Of a stretch of 64,000 nt of DNA, positions 54,477-62,882 are shown piece by piece. The notes beneath the pieces were generated by a model that was not told the DNA's origin, ran no database searches, and saw only the letters and a list, made by a program, of their open reading frames with translations. This DNA comes from Pseudochryseolinea flava (GTDB lineage: Bacteria; Bacteroidota; Bacteroidia; Cytophagales; Cyclobacteriaceae): the NCBI RefSeq assembly GCF_003286915.1, contig NZ_QMFY01000004.1, positions 1-64,000 of the forward strand, written 5' to 3'. Numbering within the stretch: the first letter of the stretch is position 1; every line of letters begins with the position of its first letter. A program made the position numbers and the translations under genes.

Positions 54477-55945
54477 CCTTTACACCGTTCAACAGCTTTC
54501 TTCCAACCGCGGTATAACTTATCGCGTCGCGCTGCCTCCATCGCAGGGTTAAATACTTTCTGCACCTTTCTATGATTAACAATGTCTTCCTTCTTCCAAA
54601 GCCCAACATGAATTCCAGCTAAGTATGCCGCGCCCACCGCCGTCGATTCTATCACTTCAGGGCGCTCTACCTCCGTTGCCAAAATGTCTGCCTGAAATTG
54701 CATGAGTATATTGTTTGCACTCGCGCCGCCATCAACTTTCAGCGACGACAATTTTATTCCTGCATCCTCCTCCATCGCCATCAATATATCTTTCGTTTGA
54801 TAGGCAAGTGACTCTAACGTTGCTTTAATCAAGTGATCTTTTCCCGTATCGCGCGTTAATCCGAAAATTGCACCACGAGCATACATATCCCAATACGGTG
54901 CACCCAAACCCGCAAATGCAGGTACAACATAAACATCGTCGACTCCAAGTGCTTTCGCCGCAAAATATTCTGAGTCTTTTGATTGATCAATAATATGCAG
55001 GCTATCGCGAAGCCACTGGATTGCCGCGCCCGCGATGAAAACGCTTCCTTCAAGAGCATACTCTACTTTACCATCAAGTCCCCAGGCAATCGTTGTGATC
55101 AATCCATTTTTTGATTGCTGAATATTTGTGCCCGTGTTCAACAACATAAAACATCCTGTACCATACGTATTCTTCGCCATGCCCGGAGTAAAACATGCTT
55201 GACCAAACAATGCGGCTTGCTGATCTCCAGCAACACCACGAATTGGAATCTCAACATCGCCATGCTTCCATATACCAAAATCACTCGCAGAAGGCTTCAC
55301 TTCGGGTAGCACGCTCCCGGGAATATCCAAGGCTTGAAGAAGTTTTTTATTCCACGCCAAACGTCGTATGTCGTACAACATCGTTCGCGACGCATTCGAG
55401 TAGTCCGTTGCATGAACGGTGCCTCCCGTCATATTCCAAATCAACCAACTATCAACAGTACCAAAAGCAAGTTCACCTTTCGTGGCGAGTGCCCTTGCTC
55501 CCTCTACATTATCCAAAATCCATTTTATTTTTGTCGCGGAAAAATAAGAATCGATCACAAGCCCTGTTGTATCACGAACGTATTCCTCCAACCCTTGCGA
55601 TTTCAAAGCCTCGCATATCGGCGCTGTGCGTTTGTCTTGCCAAACAATGGCATTAAATATCGGCCTACCTGTTTTTCTATTCCATACCACCGTCGTCTCA
55701 CGTTGATTGGTAATACCGATTGCCGCAATGTTTTTTGGCGTCACGTGATGATCATCGATCACCTTCGACAACATCGCGAGTTGCGAATTCAAAATCTCCA
55801 TCGGATCGTGCTCGACCCAACCCGGCTTCGGAAATATCTGCCTGAACTCTTGCTGCGCGACGCCAACAATTTGTCCTTCCTTATTGAAGAGAACAGCACG
55901 CGAGCTCGTTGTGCCTTGATCTAATGCAATGATAAATTTCTCCAT
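54464..55945 (-). CDS. glpK: Glycerol kinase
   Basis: The start at 55945 ([20 protein letters not shown]) gives 493 residues, close to the 502 of E. coli GlpK; the longer frame to 56155 runs into glpF and was rejected. FGGY-kinase blocks are complete: [86 protein letters not shown] and [20 protein letters not shown]. It phosphorylates glycerol with ATP to sn-glycerol-3-phosphate in the cytoplasm. It follows glpF after 16 nt. Confidence 0.96.
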   Translation of the reverse strand: MEKFIIALDQGTTSSRAVLFNKEGQIVGVAQQEFRQIFPKPGWVEHDPMEILNSQLAMLSKVIDDHHVTPKNIAAIGITNQRETTVVWNRKTGRPIFNAIVWQDKRTAPICEALKSQGLEEYVRDTTGLVIDSYFSATKIKWILDNVEGARALATKGELAFGTVDSWLIWNMTGGTVHATDYSNASRTMLYDIRRLAWNKKLLQALDIPGSVLPEVKPSASDFGIWKHGDVEIPIRGVAGDQQAALFGQACFTPGMAKNTYGTGCFMLLNTGTNIQQSKNGLITTIAWGLDGKVEYALEGSVFIAGAAIQWLRDSLHIIDQSKDSEYFAAKALGVDDVYVVPAFAGLGAPYWDMYARGAIFGLTRDTGKDHLIKATLESLAYQTKDILMAMEEDAGIKLSSLKVDGGASANNILMQFQADILATEVERPEVIESTAVGAAYLAGIHVGLWKKEDIVNHRKVQKVFNPAMEAARRDKLYRGWKKAVERCKGWAE

Positions 55946-55961
55946 GTAGAAAAAATATAAC

Positions 55962-56669
55962 TCAGATGAATAACGTATTGTAAAGCAGAACACCCAGTAC
56001 ACCTCCAATGATTGGACCGACCACGGGTATCCAACTGTAAGACCAATCCGACGTTCCCTTTCCTGGAATAGGCAACACAAAATGCGCGAGCCGTGGACCG
56101 AAGTCACGCGCTGGGTTAATCGCAAATCCTGTTGTCCCTCCGAGTGAAAAACCAATCATCGAAATAAGGGCACCAACAACAACAGGCTTTAATCCTTCTG
56201 AAAAATCATTTGCCCCGATGAAAAGAATGGCGAGTACCAACACCAATGTTCCAAAAATTTCACTGAACAAATTATTCGGAACAGAACGAATTGCCGGCGA
56301 CGTACAAAAAACGCTCAGCTTCTTAATCTCACTGTCTGTATTTTTCCAATGCGGCAAATAGTGCACCCATACGAGAATAGCACCAACAAAAGCGCCCGCA
56401 AATTGCGCCGCCAAATATCCTGCAAGTTTCGACAATGGAAAACTTCCTGATAGTGTCAACGCGATGGTGATGGCCGGATTAAGGTGCGCTTCACTGATTC
56501 TTCCTACTGCGTAAATGCATATCGTTACGGCTAATCCCCAAGCAATCACGATGGTGTGCCAGCCAGCGTTCTCAGATTTTGTATCTTTCAAGAGGGTCGC
56601 TGCGACGACACCATCTCCAAGAATAATGAGCAGCATCGTACCAAAAAATTCCGCAACGTAAGGATTCAT
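55962..56669 (-). CDS. glpF: Glycerol uptake facilitator (aquaglyceroporin)
   Basis: The product has 235 residues and about six membrane helices. The two pore motifs are [13 protein letters not shown] and [14 protein letters not shown]; the Asp and Arg after the second NPA (NPARD) are the glycerol-facilitator hallmark. It lets glycerol diffuse across the inner membrane for trapping by glycerol kinase, encoded 16 nt downstream. A 17-bp hairpin lies in its leader at 56696-56712. Confidence 0.95.
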   Translation of the reverse strand: MNPYVAEFFGTMLLIILGDGVVAATLLKDTKSENAGWHTIVIAWGLAVTICIYAVGRISEAHLNPAITIALTLSGSFPLSKLAGYLAAQFAGAFVGAILVWVHYLPHWKNTDSEIKKLSVFCTSPAIRSVPNNLFSEIFGTLVLVLAILFIGANDFSEGLKPVVVGALISMIGFSLGGTTGFAINPARDFGPRLAHFVLPIPGKGTSDWSYSWIPVVGPIIGGVLGVLLYNTLFI

Positions 56670-56695
56670 GGTTGGTGTAGTTTAGTATGCATTAC

Positions 56696-56712
56696 ATGCG
56701 AACGCGTCGCAT
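56696..56712. promoter_or_regulatory. Inverted repeat before glpF
   Basis: ATGCGA-ACGCG-TCGCAT is a perfect 6-5-6 repeat ending 27 nt upstream of the glpF start. A second short repeat, GCGGT-N6-ACCGC (56771-56786), and a -7-like box (TATTTTTG on the minus strand, 56786-56793) lie further up. It may be an operator or a leader hairpin. Confidence 0.4.
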
Positions 56713-56875
56713 AAACTGTTTGGAATATACTAAACTTTCTTGAAAGCAAAGTTCCATAAAAACAAACATAGCGGTGGTAATACCGCAAAAATATACGCAC
56801 CATTCGCTTTTATAATCATGATTGTTTTCGAATTTTACTAACGACCGTGCTGTCTCTTCACCGCGATCGCTGCCT

Positions 56876-58714
56876 ATGAAAAAATTGATACTGCCACTAC
56901 TCCTATTCTTCATTGTCGACAGTTTTGCTCAGCCGATTAGCGTTTATCCAACAAACTGGTGGACGGGCATGAAACACAACAAAGTTCAGCTGCTGGTAAA
57001 AGGTTCCGATGTAAAATTCAATACAAGTACACCGTCCGTAAAACATGCGGGCGTCACCATTGATCAAGTACACCGGCTTGAAAATGGAAAGTACTTCGCA
57101 ATTGACATCACCATCTCTCCTACTGCCGTACCCGGAAATGTGACGTTCGACTTTATCAATGGCAAGAAAAAACAATCTATCACATGGCCACTAAAATCGC
57201 GCGATACGTCGTTGAAGTTTGCGCAAGGTGTTACCTCCGAAGATCTTATTTATCTGATCATGCCCGATCGTTTTAGCAATGGTGATCCGAGCAATGACAA
57301 GATCAAGAACTTAAAAGATCAATCGCTAAACCGAGATTCAATCTTTGATCGACACGGCGGCGACATCCAGGGAATCATTAACCACTTAGACTATTTACAA
57401 GACCTCGGCGTCACCGCGATTTGGCTTACGCCTGTTTTCGAAAACGATATGCCCAACCGAACGGAACACGGATATGCGATCACGAATCATTACAAGATCG
57501 AAAGCAGACTCGGCACCAATGCGCTCTATAGAAAGTTCAGCGAGGAAGTCCATAAACGCAACATGAAACTCGTACAAGATGCCGTTTACAACCACGTTGG
57601 TTTGTATCATTTTTTTGTGCAAGAGAAGCCAACAAAAGATTGGTTACACGAATGGCCTAGCTACACAAACACTACCTACAAAGACCAACCACTCATGGAT
57701 ATGTACGCCGCCGAAGCCGATAAAAAAAGGATGAGCGACGGATGGTTCACGCGCATGATGCCCGATCTCAACCAGCATAACCCGTATGTTGCAAACTTCC
57801 TCATTCAACATGCACTCTGGACCGTTGAAGAATTCGGCGTAGATGGATGGCGCGTGGACACATACATCTACAACGACCTCGAATTTATGAATCGCTGCAA
57901 CCAAGCGTTGATGGATGAATATCCTAACATCTCCATCTTCGGTGAGACGTGGGTACATGGTGTTGCTGCGCAAGCCTACTTTACGCAACATACGATAGAC
58001 ACGAAGTTCAAGAGCAATCTTCCTGCTGTGACCGACTTCCAAACGAACTTATACGGCATCATGAATGCCATCAACGAACCATTTGGCTGGACCAATGGCG
58101 TGAACAAATTATACACAACACTTGCGCAAGATTTCCTATACAAAGACCCTATGCGGAATGTTGTATTCCTCGACAACCACGATTTGAGTCGCGTCTTTTC
58201 CATCGTAGGCGAAGATATTGGTAAGCTGAAATTGGCAATTGCCTGGCTCCTCACTACGCGTGGCGTGCCGCAGTTGTATTATGGAACTGAGATACTAATG
58301 AAAGGCTTCACAAATCCTGATGGTTTGGTAAGGAAAGATTTTCTTGGTGGCTGGGCCGAAGACAAGATAAACAAATTCACCCCCGAAGGTCGCACCGCCG
58401 CGGAGAACGATGTATTCAATTGGACAAAAGCATTGGCTAACTTCAGAAAGAATTCATCGGCCATCAAAAGCGGTAAGCTAACGCAATTCGTTCCGGAAGA
58501 TGGCATCTACGTTTACTTCCGCCATGATGAAAAGCAAACAGTGATGTGCATCATGAATACAAGTGATCAAGAAAAGACAATCGACCTGAAACGATTCGCT
58601 GAATCCATTAAAAATTTCACCAAAGGGAAAGAAGTCGCGACCGGGAAGTCCTTCGATGTAACAGCTACATTAAAAGTCCCCAAACAATATCTATTGGTGA
58701 TGGACCTAAACTAA
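56876..58714 (+). CDS. Secreted GH13 enzyme (cyclomaltodextrinase/neopullulanase, SusA-like)
   Basis: The start at 56876 (MKKLILPLLLFFIVDSFAQ) gives a signal peptide and 612 residues. Residues 20-115 are the N-terminal beta-sandwich of cyclomaltodextrinases. The GH13 barrel follows, with conserved regions DAVYNHVG, GVDGWRVDTYIYND (nucleophile Asp328), IFGETWVHG (acid Glu357) and FLDNHDLSR (Asp436). A C-terminal beta domain ends at YLLVMDLN. It hydrolyses alpha-1,4 links of maltodextrins or cyclodextrins in the periplasm, giving maltose-size products for the GH65 route. It is divergent from glpF. Confidence 0.93.
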   Translation: MKKLILPLLLFFIVDSFAQPISVYPTNWWTGMKHNKVQLLVKGSDVKFNTSTPSVKHAGVTIDQVHRLENGKYFAIDITISPTAVPGNVTFDFINGKKKQSITWPLKSRDTSLKFAQGVTSEDLIYLIMPDRFSNGDPSNDKIKNLKDQSLNRDSIFDRHGGDIQGIINHLDYLQDLGVTAIWLTPVFENDMPNRTEHGYAITNHYKIESRLGTNALYRKFSEEVHKRNMKLVQDAVYNHVGLYHFFVQEKPTKDWLHEWPSYTNTTYKDQPLMDMYAAEADKKRMSDGWFTRMMPDLNQHNPYVANFLIQHALWTVEEFGVDGWRVDTYIYNDLEFMNRCNQALMDEYPNISIFGETWVHGVAAQAYFTQHTIDTKFKSNLPAVTDFQTNLYGIMNAINEPFGWTNGVNKLYTTLAQDFLYKDPMRNVVFLDNHDLSRVFSIVGEDIGKLKLAIAWLLTTRGVPQLYYGTEILMKGFTNPDGLVRKDFLGGWAEDKINKFTPEGRTAAENDVFNWTKALANFRKNSSAIKSGKLTQFVPEDGIYVYFRHDEKQTVMCIMNTSDQEKTIDLKRFAESIKNFTKGKEVATGKSFDVTATLKVPKQYLLVMDLN

Positions 58715-58797
58715 ATAACATTGTTCCTAAAATTGAAGCGCTAACGTAGTATCCGTATTCGGATATCAAGCGATTGTTTTGAAAACCGGTATCGAGA

Positions 58798-59781
58798 CTA
58801 CTTCAAATACATCGTAGCATTCTTGAAGCTCATAATATTTGACGTAATACCGATACTGATCTGCGTTAGCGTTTTATCAATAAAGTAAATGTTGTAGTAA
58901 TCCTGCCCCTGGTAGAATCTGAGGAAAAATGCAATCTCGTCGAGCCATACGGGATAGTACTTGTATGTCAGGTCCACAACTATTCGTTTTCGCGGATCGA
59001 AAGGACTGGCACCATTCATTTCCCCGAAGATCCATCCACTTTTTATCTCGATACTGCTTCGCTGAAGCCAGCGATTCACAGCGTCATTTTTTCTTTTTCG
59101 CATCGGGCCAACAATACCCACCTTTCCATAGATTCGATAATATCCATAACGATCATCCAGTTCAGCAATCGACCATCTTGGCGGATGAAACTCAACCCAT
59201 GCTTTCGCTTCACGGATTGAAAAATAATTCTTCCCTAACTCCGATAGCTTATAGGCGGACAATCCAAACTCGATGAAGTTTGTGGAAAAGTTCCCATTCT
59301 CCAGGTTCGGTATGCGTGTAGAGTCAGGGTTGTAAAACGAACCATCCTGTCCGTTGGAATGATGTGCTATCGAAGCAAAGAATACGGCGTTGTTATAAAA
59401 TATCTTGTGAAGAAAACTTCTTTTCCAGAATTCAATTTCGCGGTAGAATGTCACATATGCTTTATAACTCGGATTCCGGATAGGAAACGACTTCCGGTCG
59501 AGCATGCGAATGCCGACTTGTGGATTGACCACAAGCGCCCACTTCCTTTGCTTCCCTGTAAAGAAATAACTGGGAGAAAGCCTGCCTTCAAAGATGAGCG
59601 GTTCAAGATTACCCAGACCGCTGCCGAAGGTGATGTAACTCTGCTCACGATTCGCATTCACCAAAGTAAGAAACTTCTGAATCTCCTGAGAGGCTGAAGC
59701 AGTGTCTGAATCCTGGCTGAACCCATTAAAGGGTATGCCTATACTCAACAACATAAAAAGTGTAAGTCCGAAGTAGTTCAT
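58798..59781 (-). CDS. Outer-membrane phospholipase A-like barrel protein
   Basis: The start at 59781 (MNYFGLTLFMLLSIGIPFNG) gives a signal sequence ending GFSQ and 327 residues; the longer frame to 59832 lacks this. Aromatic amphipathic strands run through the protein. SIAHHSNGQDG matches the active site of outer-membrane phospholipase A (PldA: His-x-Ser-Asn-Gly), so His140 and Ser142 are likely catalytic. Asn168 in FSTNFIEFGL is the candidate third residue, further away than in E. coli. It would cleave fatty acids from phospholipids that reach the outer leaflet. The motif is short, so the call is probable only. A small hairpin (TATCCG/CGGATA, 58750-58765) separates it from the convergent GH13 gene. 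Confidence 0.65.
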   Translation of the reverse strand: MNYFGLTLFMLLSIGIPFNGFSQDSDTASASQEIQKFLTLVNANREQSYITFGSGLGNLEPLIFEGRLSPSYFFTGKQRKWALVVNPQVGIRMLDRKSFPIRNPSYKAYVTFYREIEFWKRSFLHKIFYNNAVFFASIAHHSNGQDGSFYNPDSTRIPNLENGNFSTNFIEFGLSAYKLSELGKNYFSIREAKAWVEFHPPRWSIAELDDRYGYYRIYGKVGIVGPMRKRKNDAVNRWLQRSSIEIKSGWIFGEMNGASPFDPRKRIVVDLTYKYYPVWLDEIAFFLRFYQGQDYYNIYFIDKTLTQISIGITSNIMSFKNATMYLK

Positions 59782-59867
59782 CACGGAAAATACTGTTCCA
59801 ATAAAAACGATGCCTGCTCTTTGTCTGCTCAAAAGCCTCGGTTTTCGAGCGTAAATATTTTCGCTAC

Positions 59868-60283
59868 CGTCTGCCCCACCCTTTCGGTAATTACCTGACC
59901 CTTGAGGGTGTGGATTTGATGCAAAATAGTTCGCTTTGAGTGTTTAACCTCCGAGCGATTATGTCAAAAAACACTGCGTATGCATCAGATCAAAACAATC
60001 ATTGAGTTACAGCTTCATGGTCGAAGTATTCGTCAGATAGTGCGGCTTAGCGGGCTGTCCAGAAACACCGTTCGCGACTATCCACGAGAATGTCTTCAAC
60101 CGGCATGAGCTTACAAGGAGTTGCTTTCGCTGGACGATGAATCGCTACGCGCATTAATAGCATGTATTAATAACATGTCTGGAGAGCAAATGTAAAGTAA
60201 GGGTTAGAGGGCGACGAAGGAGAAAAAGCAAATGTCGCGTTGAGCCTTTTTAAACAAAATTATTGGTAAAGTGTGTAGACACC
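59868..60283 (+). mobile_element. Internally deleted IS21-family remnant with istA start
   Basis: From 59980 the plus strand reads MHQIKTIIELQLHGRSIRQI, then VRLSGLSRNTVRDY, the N-terminal helix-turn-helix of IS21 transposase IstA. A one-base insertion in the A6 run after 59965 separates it from the natural ATG at 59961 (otherwise MSKTLRMHQ). After a TGA near 60103 another frame continues AYKELLSLDDESLRALIA to about 60160. The right side ends in a sequence whose complement is TGTCTACACACTTTACC, typical of IS21 ends; the left side (GTCTGCCCCACCC, from 59868) could be its partner. The element is thus about 0.4 kb instead of 2-2.5 kb and cannot transpose by itself. The exact ends are inferred. 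Confidence 0.75.
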
Positions 60284-60299
60284 CAAAAAAACGCTCGCA

Positions 60300-60755
60300 T
60301 TATTTCTTCTCCTGATTCTTTGGAACTTCTCTCCACGTGTAACTCTTCTGAACGATCTTCCATGAACCTTCATATTTTACCAGGAGAAAGTAATCGGTGA
60401 AAATTCTCCAGTTCGGTACTACGATCTCTGCTTTGGCAATCGCAGCATCTTTTTCGTAATCGATGGATATTATGCGGCCAATGCGATTTGTCTTTTCTCC
60501 TTTTTTTACCTTGGCGATATATTCCTTTCCTGAGCGAATTAGTAGACTATCTTTGTCGGTTACAGCATACAATTTAAAGTCGGGGTGAAAAGCTTTTTTT
60601 AATCGGTCTGGATCTCCCACAGCAGTGCCTTCGATGTAGTCCATAACTGTTTCGGTGATCTGCTCGATTTCTGATTTGCTGTTTTGAATCTGAGCAGTCG
60701 CATTTAATACTGTCATCAGAATTAAGCCGAGGACTAGAATTTTACAACGGTTCAT
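60300..60755 (-). CDS. Secreted NTF2-like protein (putative lumazine-binding family)
   Basis: The product has 151 residues with a signal peptide (MNRCKILVLGLILMTVLNATA). The mature part is a cone-shaped NTF2/SnoaL-like domain of the Lumazine_bd_2 type (PF12893): ITETVMDYIEGTAVGDPDRL, AFHPDFKLYAV, AIAKAEIVVPNWRIFTDYFL and GSWKIVQKSYTWR. Family members are common in Bacteroidota as single small secreted proteins with unknown ligand. No catalytic role can be assigned. Confidence 0.88.
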   Translation of the reverse strand: MNRCKILVLGLILMTVLNATAQIQNSKSEIEQITETVMDYIEGTAVGDPDRLKKAFHPDFKLYAVTDKDSLLIRSGKEYIAKVKKGEKTNRIGRIISIDYEKDAAIAKAEIVVPNWRIFTDYFLLVKYEGSWKIVQKSYTWREVPKNQEKK

Positions 60756-60890
60756 GTTATGTGTGTTAATTGGGGATAGACGGTCCGTAAACGTAGGAGC
60801 TAAGATAATAATTATAGTTTAACGACAACGGAAATTATTGGGATGGTCTTTGTGAGCTACACTTATCTTACGCGATGGGATGTTCATCAT

Positions 60891-61049
60891 ATGGCTAACA
60901 AAAAGTACAACTTACATAGTGGTTCTTTGACAGCCATAAAGCGTGACAAAGGACTCAAAGCTACTACGAAACGTAAAGTGTCAGAGGGCAAAAGCAGATT
61001 AAGCGTATTGAATGCCGTCAAAAACAAGAGTAGTGGCTTTTGTGAATAA
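60891..61049 (+). CDS. Possible small basic protein
   Basis: An ATG at 60891 opens 52 codons (MANKKYNLHSGSLTAIKRDK, then GLKATTKRKVSEGKSRLSVL), very rich in Lys and Arg, without a signal peptide or known family. The frame extends upstream to 60843, but the inner start is more plausible. Coding status is uncertain; it could be a chance ORF or a remnant. The surrounding spacer 60756-61171 contains nothing else recognised. Confidence 0.25.
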   Translation: MANKKYNLHSGSLTAIKRDKGLKATTKRKVSEGKSRLSVLNAVKNKSSGFCE

Positions 61050-61171
61050 CCAGCGGATGTATATGCGACATGCAATCTAAAAACTTAGAAATACTTATTA
61101 GTGATCATTTTGCAACATCGAAATGCATTTTAGCTTAACTTCATCAAGCTAATACCTAAACACATTAAATC

Positions 61172-61378
61172 ATGAAAAGAATTGCAGTCGCCATCATCTC
61201 CATTTGTTTTCTGACGGCATGTGGAAAGCCGAAAGAAGAAGCTAACGCCCTTACACCTGAACAAGAAACGCAGCTCGTTGACTCTGTTGCGCTACATCTC
61301 GACCAACACAAGGACGAACTTCAACAGAAAGCCGATAGCGTCACCAACGACGTAGATTCGTTATTAAAAGACATTTAG
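61172..61378 (+). CDS. Small acidic lipoprotein
   Basis: The product has 68 residues. The lipoprotein signal MKRIAVAIISICFLTACG has lipobox LTAC with Cys17. The mature peptide is about 52 residues, acidic and helical (LTPEQETQLVDSVALHLDQH and DELQQKADSVTNDVDSLLKD), suggesting a short coiled coil. It resembles no named family but fits the small envelope lipoproteins of the phylum. It is 20 nt upstream of the Lys/Glu-rich secreted protein and probably cotranscribed; the acidic and basic helices could interact. Confidence 0.8.
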   Translation: MKRIAVAIISICFLTACGKPKEEANALTPEQETQLVDSVALHLDQHKDELQQKADSVTNDVDSLLKDI

Positions 61379-61398
61379 TAAACCTTAACCTGAACGCC

Positions 61399-62028
61399 AT
61401 GAAAAAAATAATAGCACTCGCACTCGCGGCATCGGTCGTCGTTATGTCAAGCGCCAACACTTTTGCACAGGAGAAAGAAAAGGAAAAAACAAAGGCCAAA
61501 GAAGTTAAGAAGGAAGCTAAAGAAGGAAAAGAAAAAGCTGACAAGAAGATCAAGGAAGAAAAAGAAAAAGCAAAAGATAAGGCCACAGAGAAAGTCGATG
61601 AAAAAGAATCCGGCGGCGCCGGCAATGGCAAAGCGGAAAAGAAAAGTGGCGACAAAGAAAAAGGTAAGGGCAACGCTTACGGAAAGGACAAAGGAGATCT
61701 TAGCGGTCGCGACTTCGGCAAACTTCGTTCTCAAGAAGCGCGTACTAAAATGAAAGCCGAGCTCGATGAAATGGACAAAGACATAAAAGCCAAAGAACAA
61801 ACTGCTGCCGACAACGAAAAGAAAGTAGCGGAAGCCGAGAAGAAAGTAGCCGAAGAAAAAGAGGCGAAGAAGGTCACAGAAAAAGTGTATGAAGAAAAGA
61901 AAGCTAAGATCGAGGAAGCAAAAAAGAAGATTGAAACATTGAAAGAAGAGATCTTCAAGAAACGAAGCCTATGGACGAAGATGTCGGAAGAGTTGAAAGC
62001 TGCTGAAGCAACGCCAGCGGAGAATTAA
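61399..62028 (+). CDS. Secreted Lys/Glu-rich coiled-coil protein
   Basis: The product has 209 residues with a signal peptide (residues 1-23, ending ANTFA). A highly charged Lys/Glu/Ala repeat region (24-100) follows, then a conserved-looking motif, GNAYGKDKGDLSGRDFGKLR (about residues 90-110), known to me from other Bacteroidota secreted charged proteins. A second charged coiled coil (115-180) and the end EIFKKRSLWTKMSEELKAAE complete it. It is probably a periplasmic rod- or scaffold-like protein; the function is unknown. A 45-bp near-copy of its 3' coding end lies at 62664-62708. Confidence 0.8.
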   Translation: MKKIIALALAASVVVMSSANTFAQEKEKEKTKAKEVKKEAKEGKEKADKKIKEEKEKAKDKATEKVDEKESGGAGNGKAEKKSGDKEKGKGNAYGKDKGDLSGRDFGKLRSQEARTKMKAELDEMDKDIKAKEQTAADNEKKVAEAEKKVAEEKEAKKVTEKVYEEKKAKIEEAKKKIETLKEEIFKKRSLWTKMSEELKAAEATPAEN

Positions 62029-62047
62029 TTGAGATATCCTATAAGCA

Positions 62048-62082
62048 AAGAGCCCTGTACAAATGACTGGGCTCTTTTTTTT
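62048..62082 (+). terminator. Intrinsic terminator
   Basis: AAGAGCCC (62048-62055) pairs with GGGCTCTT (62069-62076), followed by a long T run, 20 nt after the stop at 62028. Confidence 0.9.
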
Positions 62083-62147
62083 CAGAGTTGAACGTCACTT
62101 CAAGCACCCCAAACCATGAAGATGGTTTTCCTCATCCGTTATTAGTT

Positions 62148-62175
62148 CAACTCTGGCCGCGCGCAGCCAGAGTTG
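62148..62175. repeat. Perfect 10-bp hairpin without T run
   Basis: CAACTCTGGC (62148-62157) and GCCAGAGTTG (62166-62175) flank the 8-nt loop CGCGCGCA. It lies in the 0.8-kb gene-poor stretch after the terminator. It may be a REP-like unit or a relic of a mobile end. Confidence 0.45.
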
Positions 62176-62364
62176 ACTGCTTCGATTCTTGGCAACTTCA
62201 ACAAATTAACAACGCGCTCAACCCTACTTATGGTAATGAAGTGCATAATCAACCATTAGCGTAAATGCACCGTATTCTGTTAGCCTAGTATTATAATAGG
62301 GAAGACAATTAGTGCCAATTACCTGACGACGCTTAAAAATTTTATCGCCTTATCTGAATCCGTC

Positions 62365-62493
62365 TCATCGATCAAGAATTTTATGGCCATTACCCATTTG
62401 AGCAGACGCACTCACATTGACGAATAACAGGGGAATAAGAGCCAACAACGCATGGTGCAAGGTAGTGAATTTAGAATAGTGAACCGGATTCAT
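62365..62493 (-). pseudogene. Short open frame with a signal peptide, probable remnant
   Basis: An ATG at 62493 opens 42 codons: MNPVHYSKFTTLHHALLALI, then PLLFVNVSASAQMGNGHKIL and a TGA at 62365. The hydrophobic segment and SASAQ cleavage site look like a real Bacteroidota signal peptide, but almost no mature part remains. In a neighbouring frame KFLIDETDSDKAIKFLSVVR continues for a further 50 nt. It is most likely the start of a secreted-protein gene that has decayed; a very small secreted peptide is possible. Confidence 0.4.
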
Positions 62494-62663
62494 GCTTAAA
62501 ATTAATGGCTTTACTTGTTCACCGACGCGCGCTATCCGCGCATCATCTTCACGCGAATAGTCGGAAGACTTGAATTATTTTAGGTCCAAGTCCCGCTAAC
62601 GGCGCGTGGCCTCGCTCAGACTTGAACTAGCGAATGATGCGGAACACTTGTGCGAAACGGGGG

Positions 62664-62708
62664 ATCTTCAAGAAACGAAGTCTGTGGACGAAGATGTCGG
62701 AAGAGCTG
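62664..62708 (+). pseudogene. Fragment copy of the 3' end of the Lys/Glu-rich protein gene
   Basis: Forty-five bases match 61951-61995 at all but three positions. In the parent frame both copies encode IFKKRSLWTKMSEEL, and all three changes are synonymous (AGC/AGT, CTA/CTG, TTG/CTG). The similarity ends abruptly on both sides. It appears to be what remains of a paralogous or duplicated gene. Confidence 0.7.
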
Positions 62709-62821
62709 ATTCTATATACTCGCCTCATCCAAATTCGATCAATCTTCCAACTTATTTAATTGCAACGCCCATTAACGACAGTTGTGCTCGCAGTACAAAA
62801 TTCAAATTCTAAGTCGAAAAA

Positions 62822-62844
62822 AGCTCGGCCGTTCAGACCGAGCT
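62822..62844 (-). terminator. Terminator of the surface lipoprotein gene
   Basis: AGCTCGG (62822-62828) pairs with CCGAGCT (62838-62844). On the minus strand it is followed by TTTTTTCGAC. It lies 38 nt after the stop at 62883. Confidence 0.8.
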
Positions 62845-62882
62845 CTCGCGAAATTTAAAAATGAGTTATTCAACAAATTCTT

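Noticed and set aside
55946-56155. N-terminal extension of glycerol kinase to 56155
   Set aside because: It overlaps the glpF coding end; the conserved kinase start [16 protein letters not shown] is at 55945.
62606-62812. 68-codon ORF containing the duplicated 45-bp segment
   Set aside because: It reads the segment in a different frame from the parent gene, so the ORF itself is accidental.
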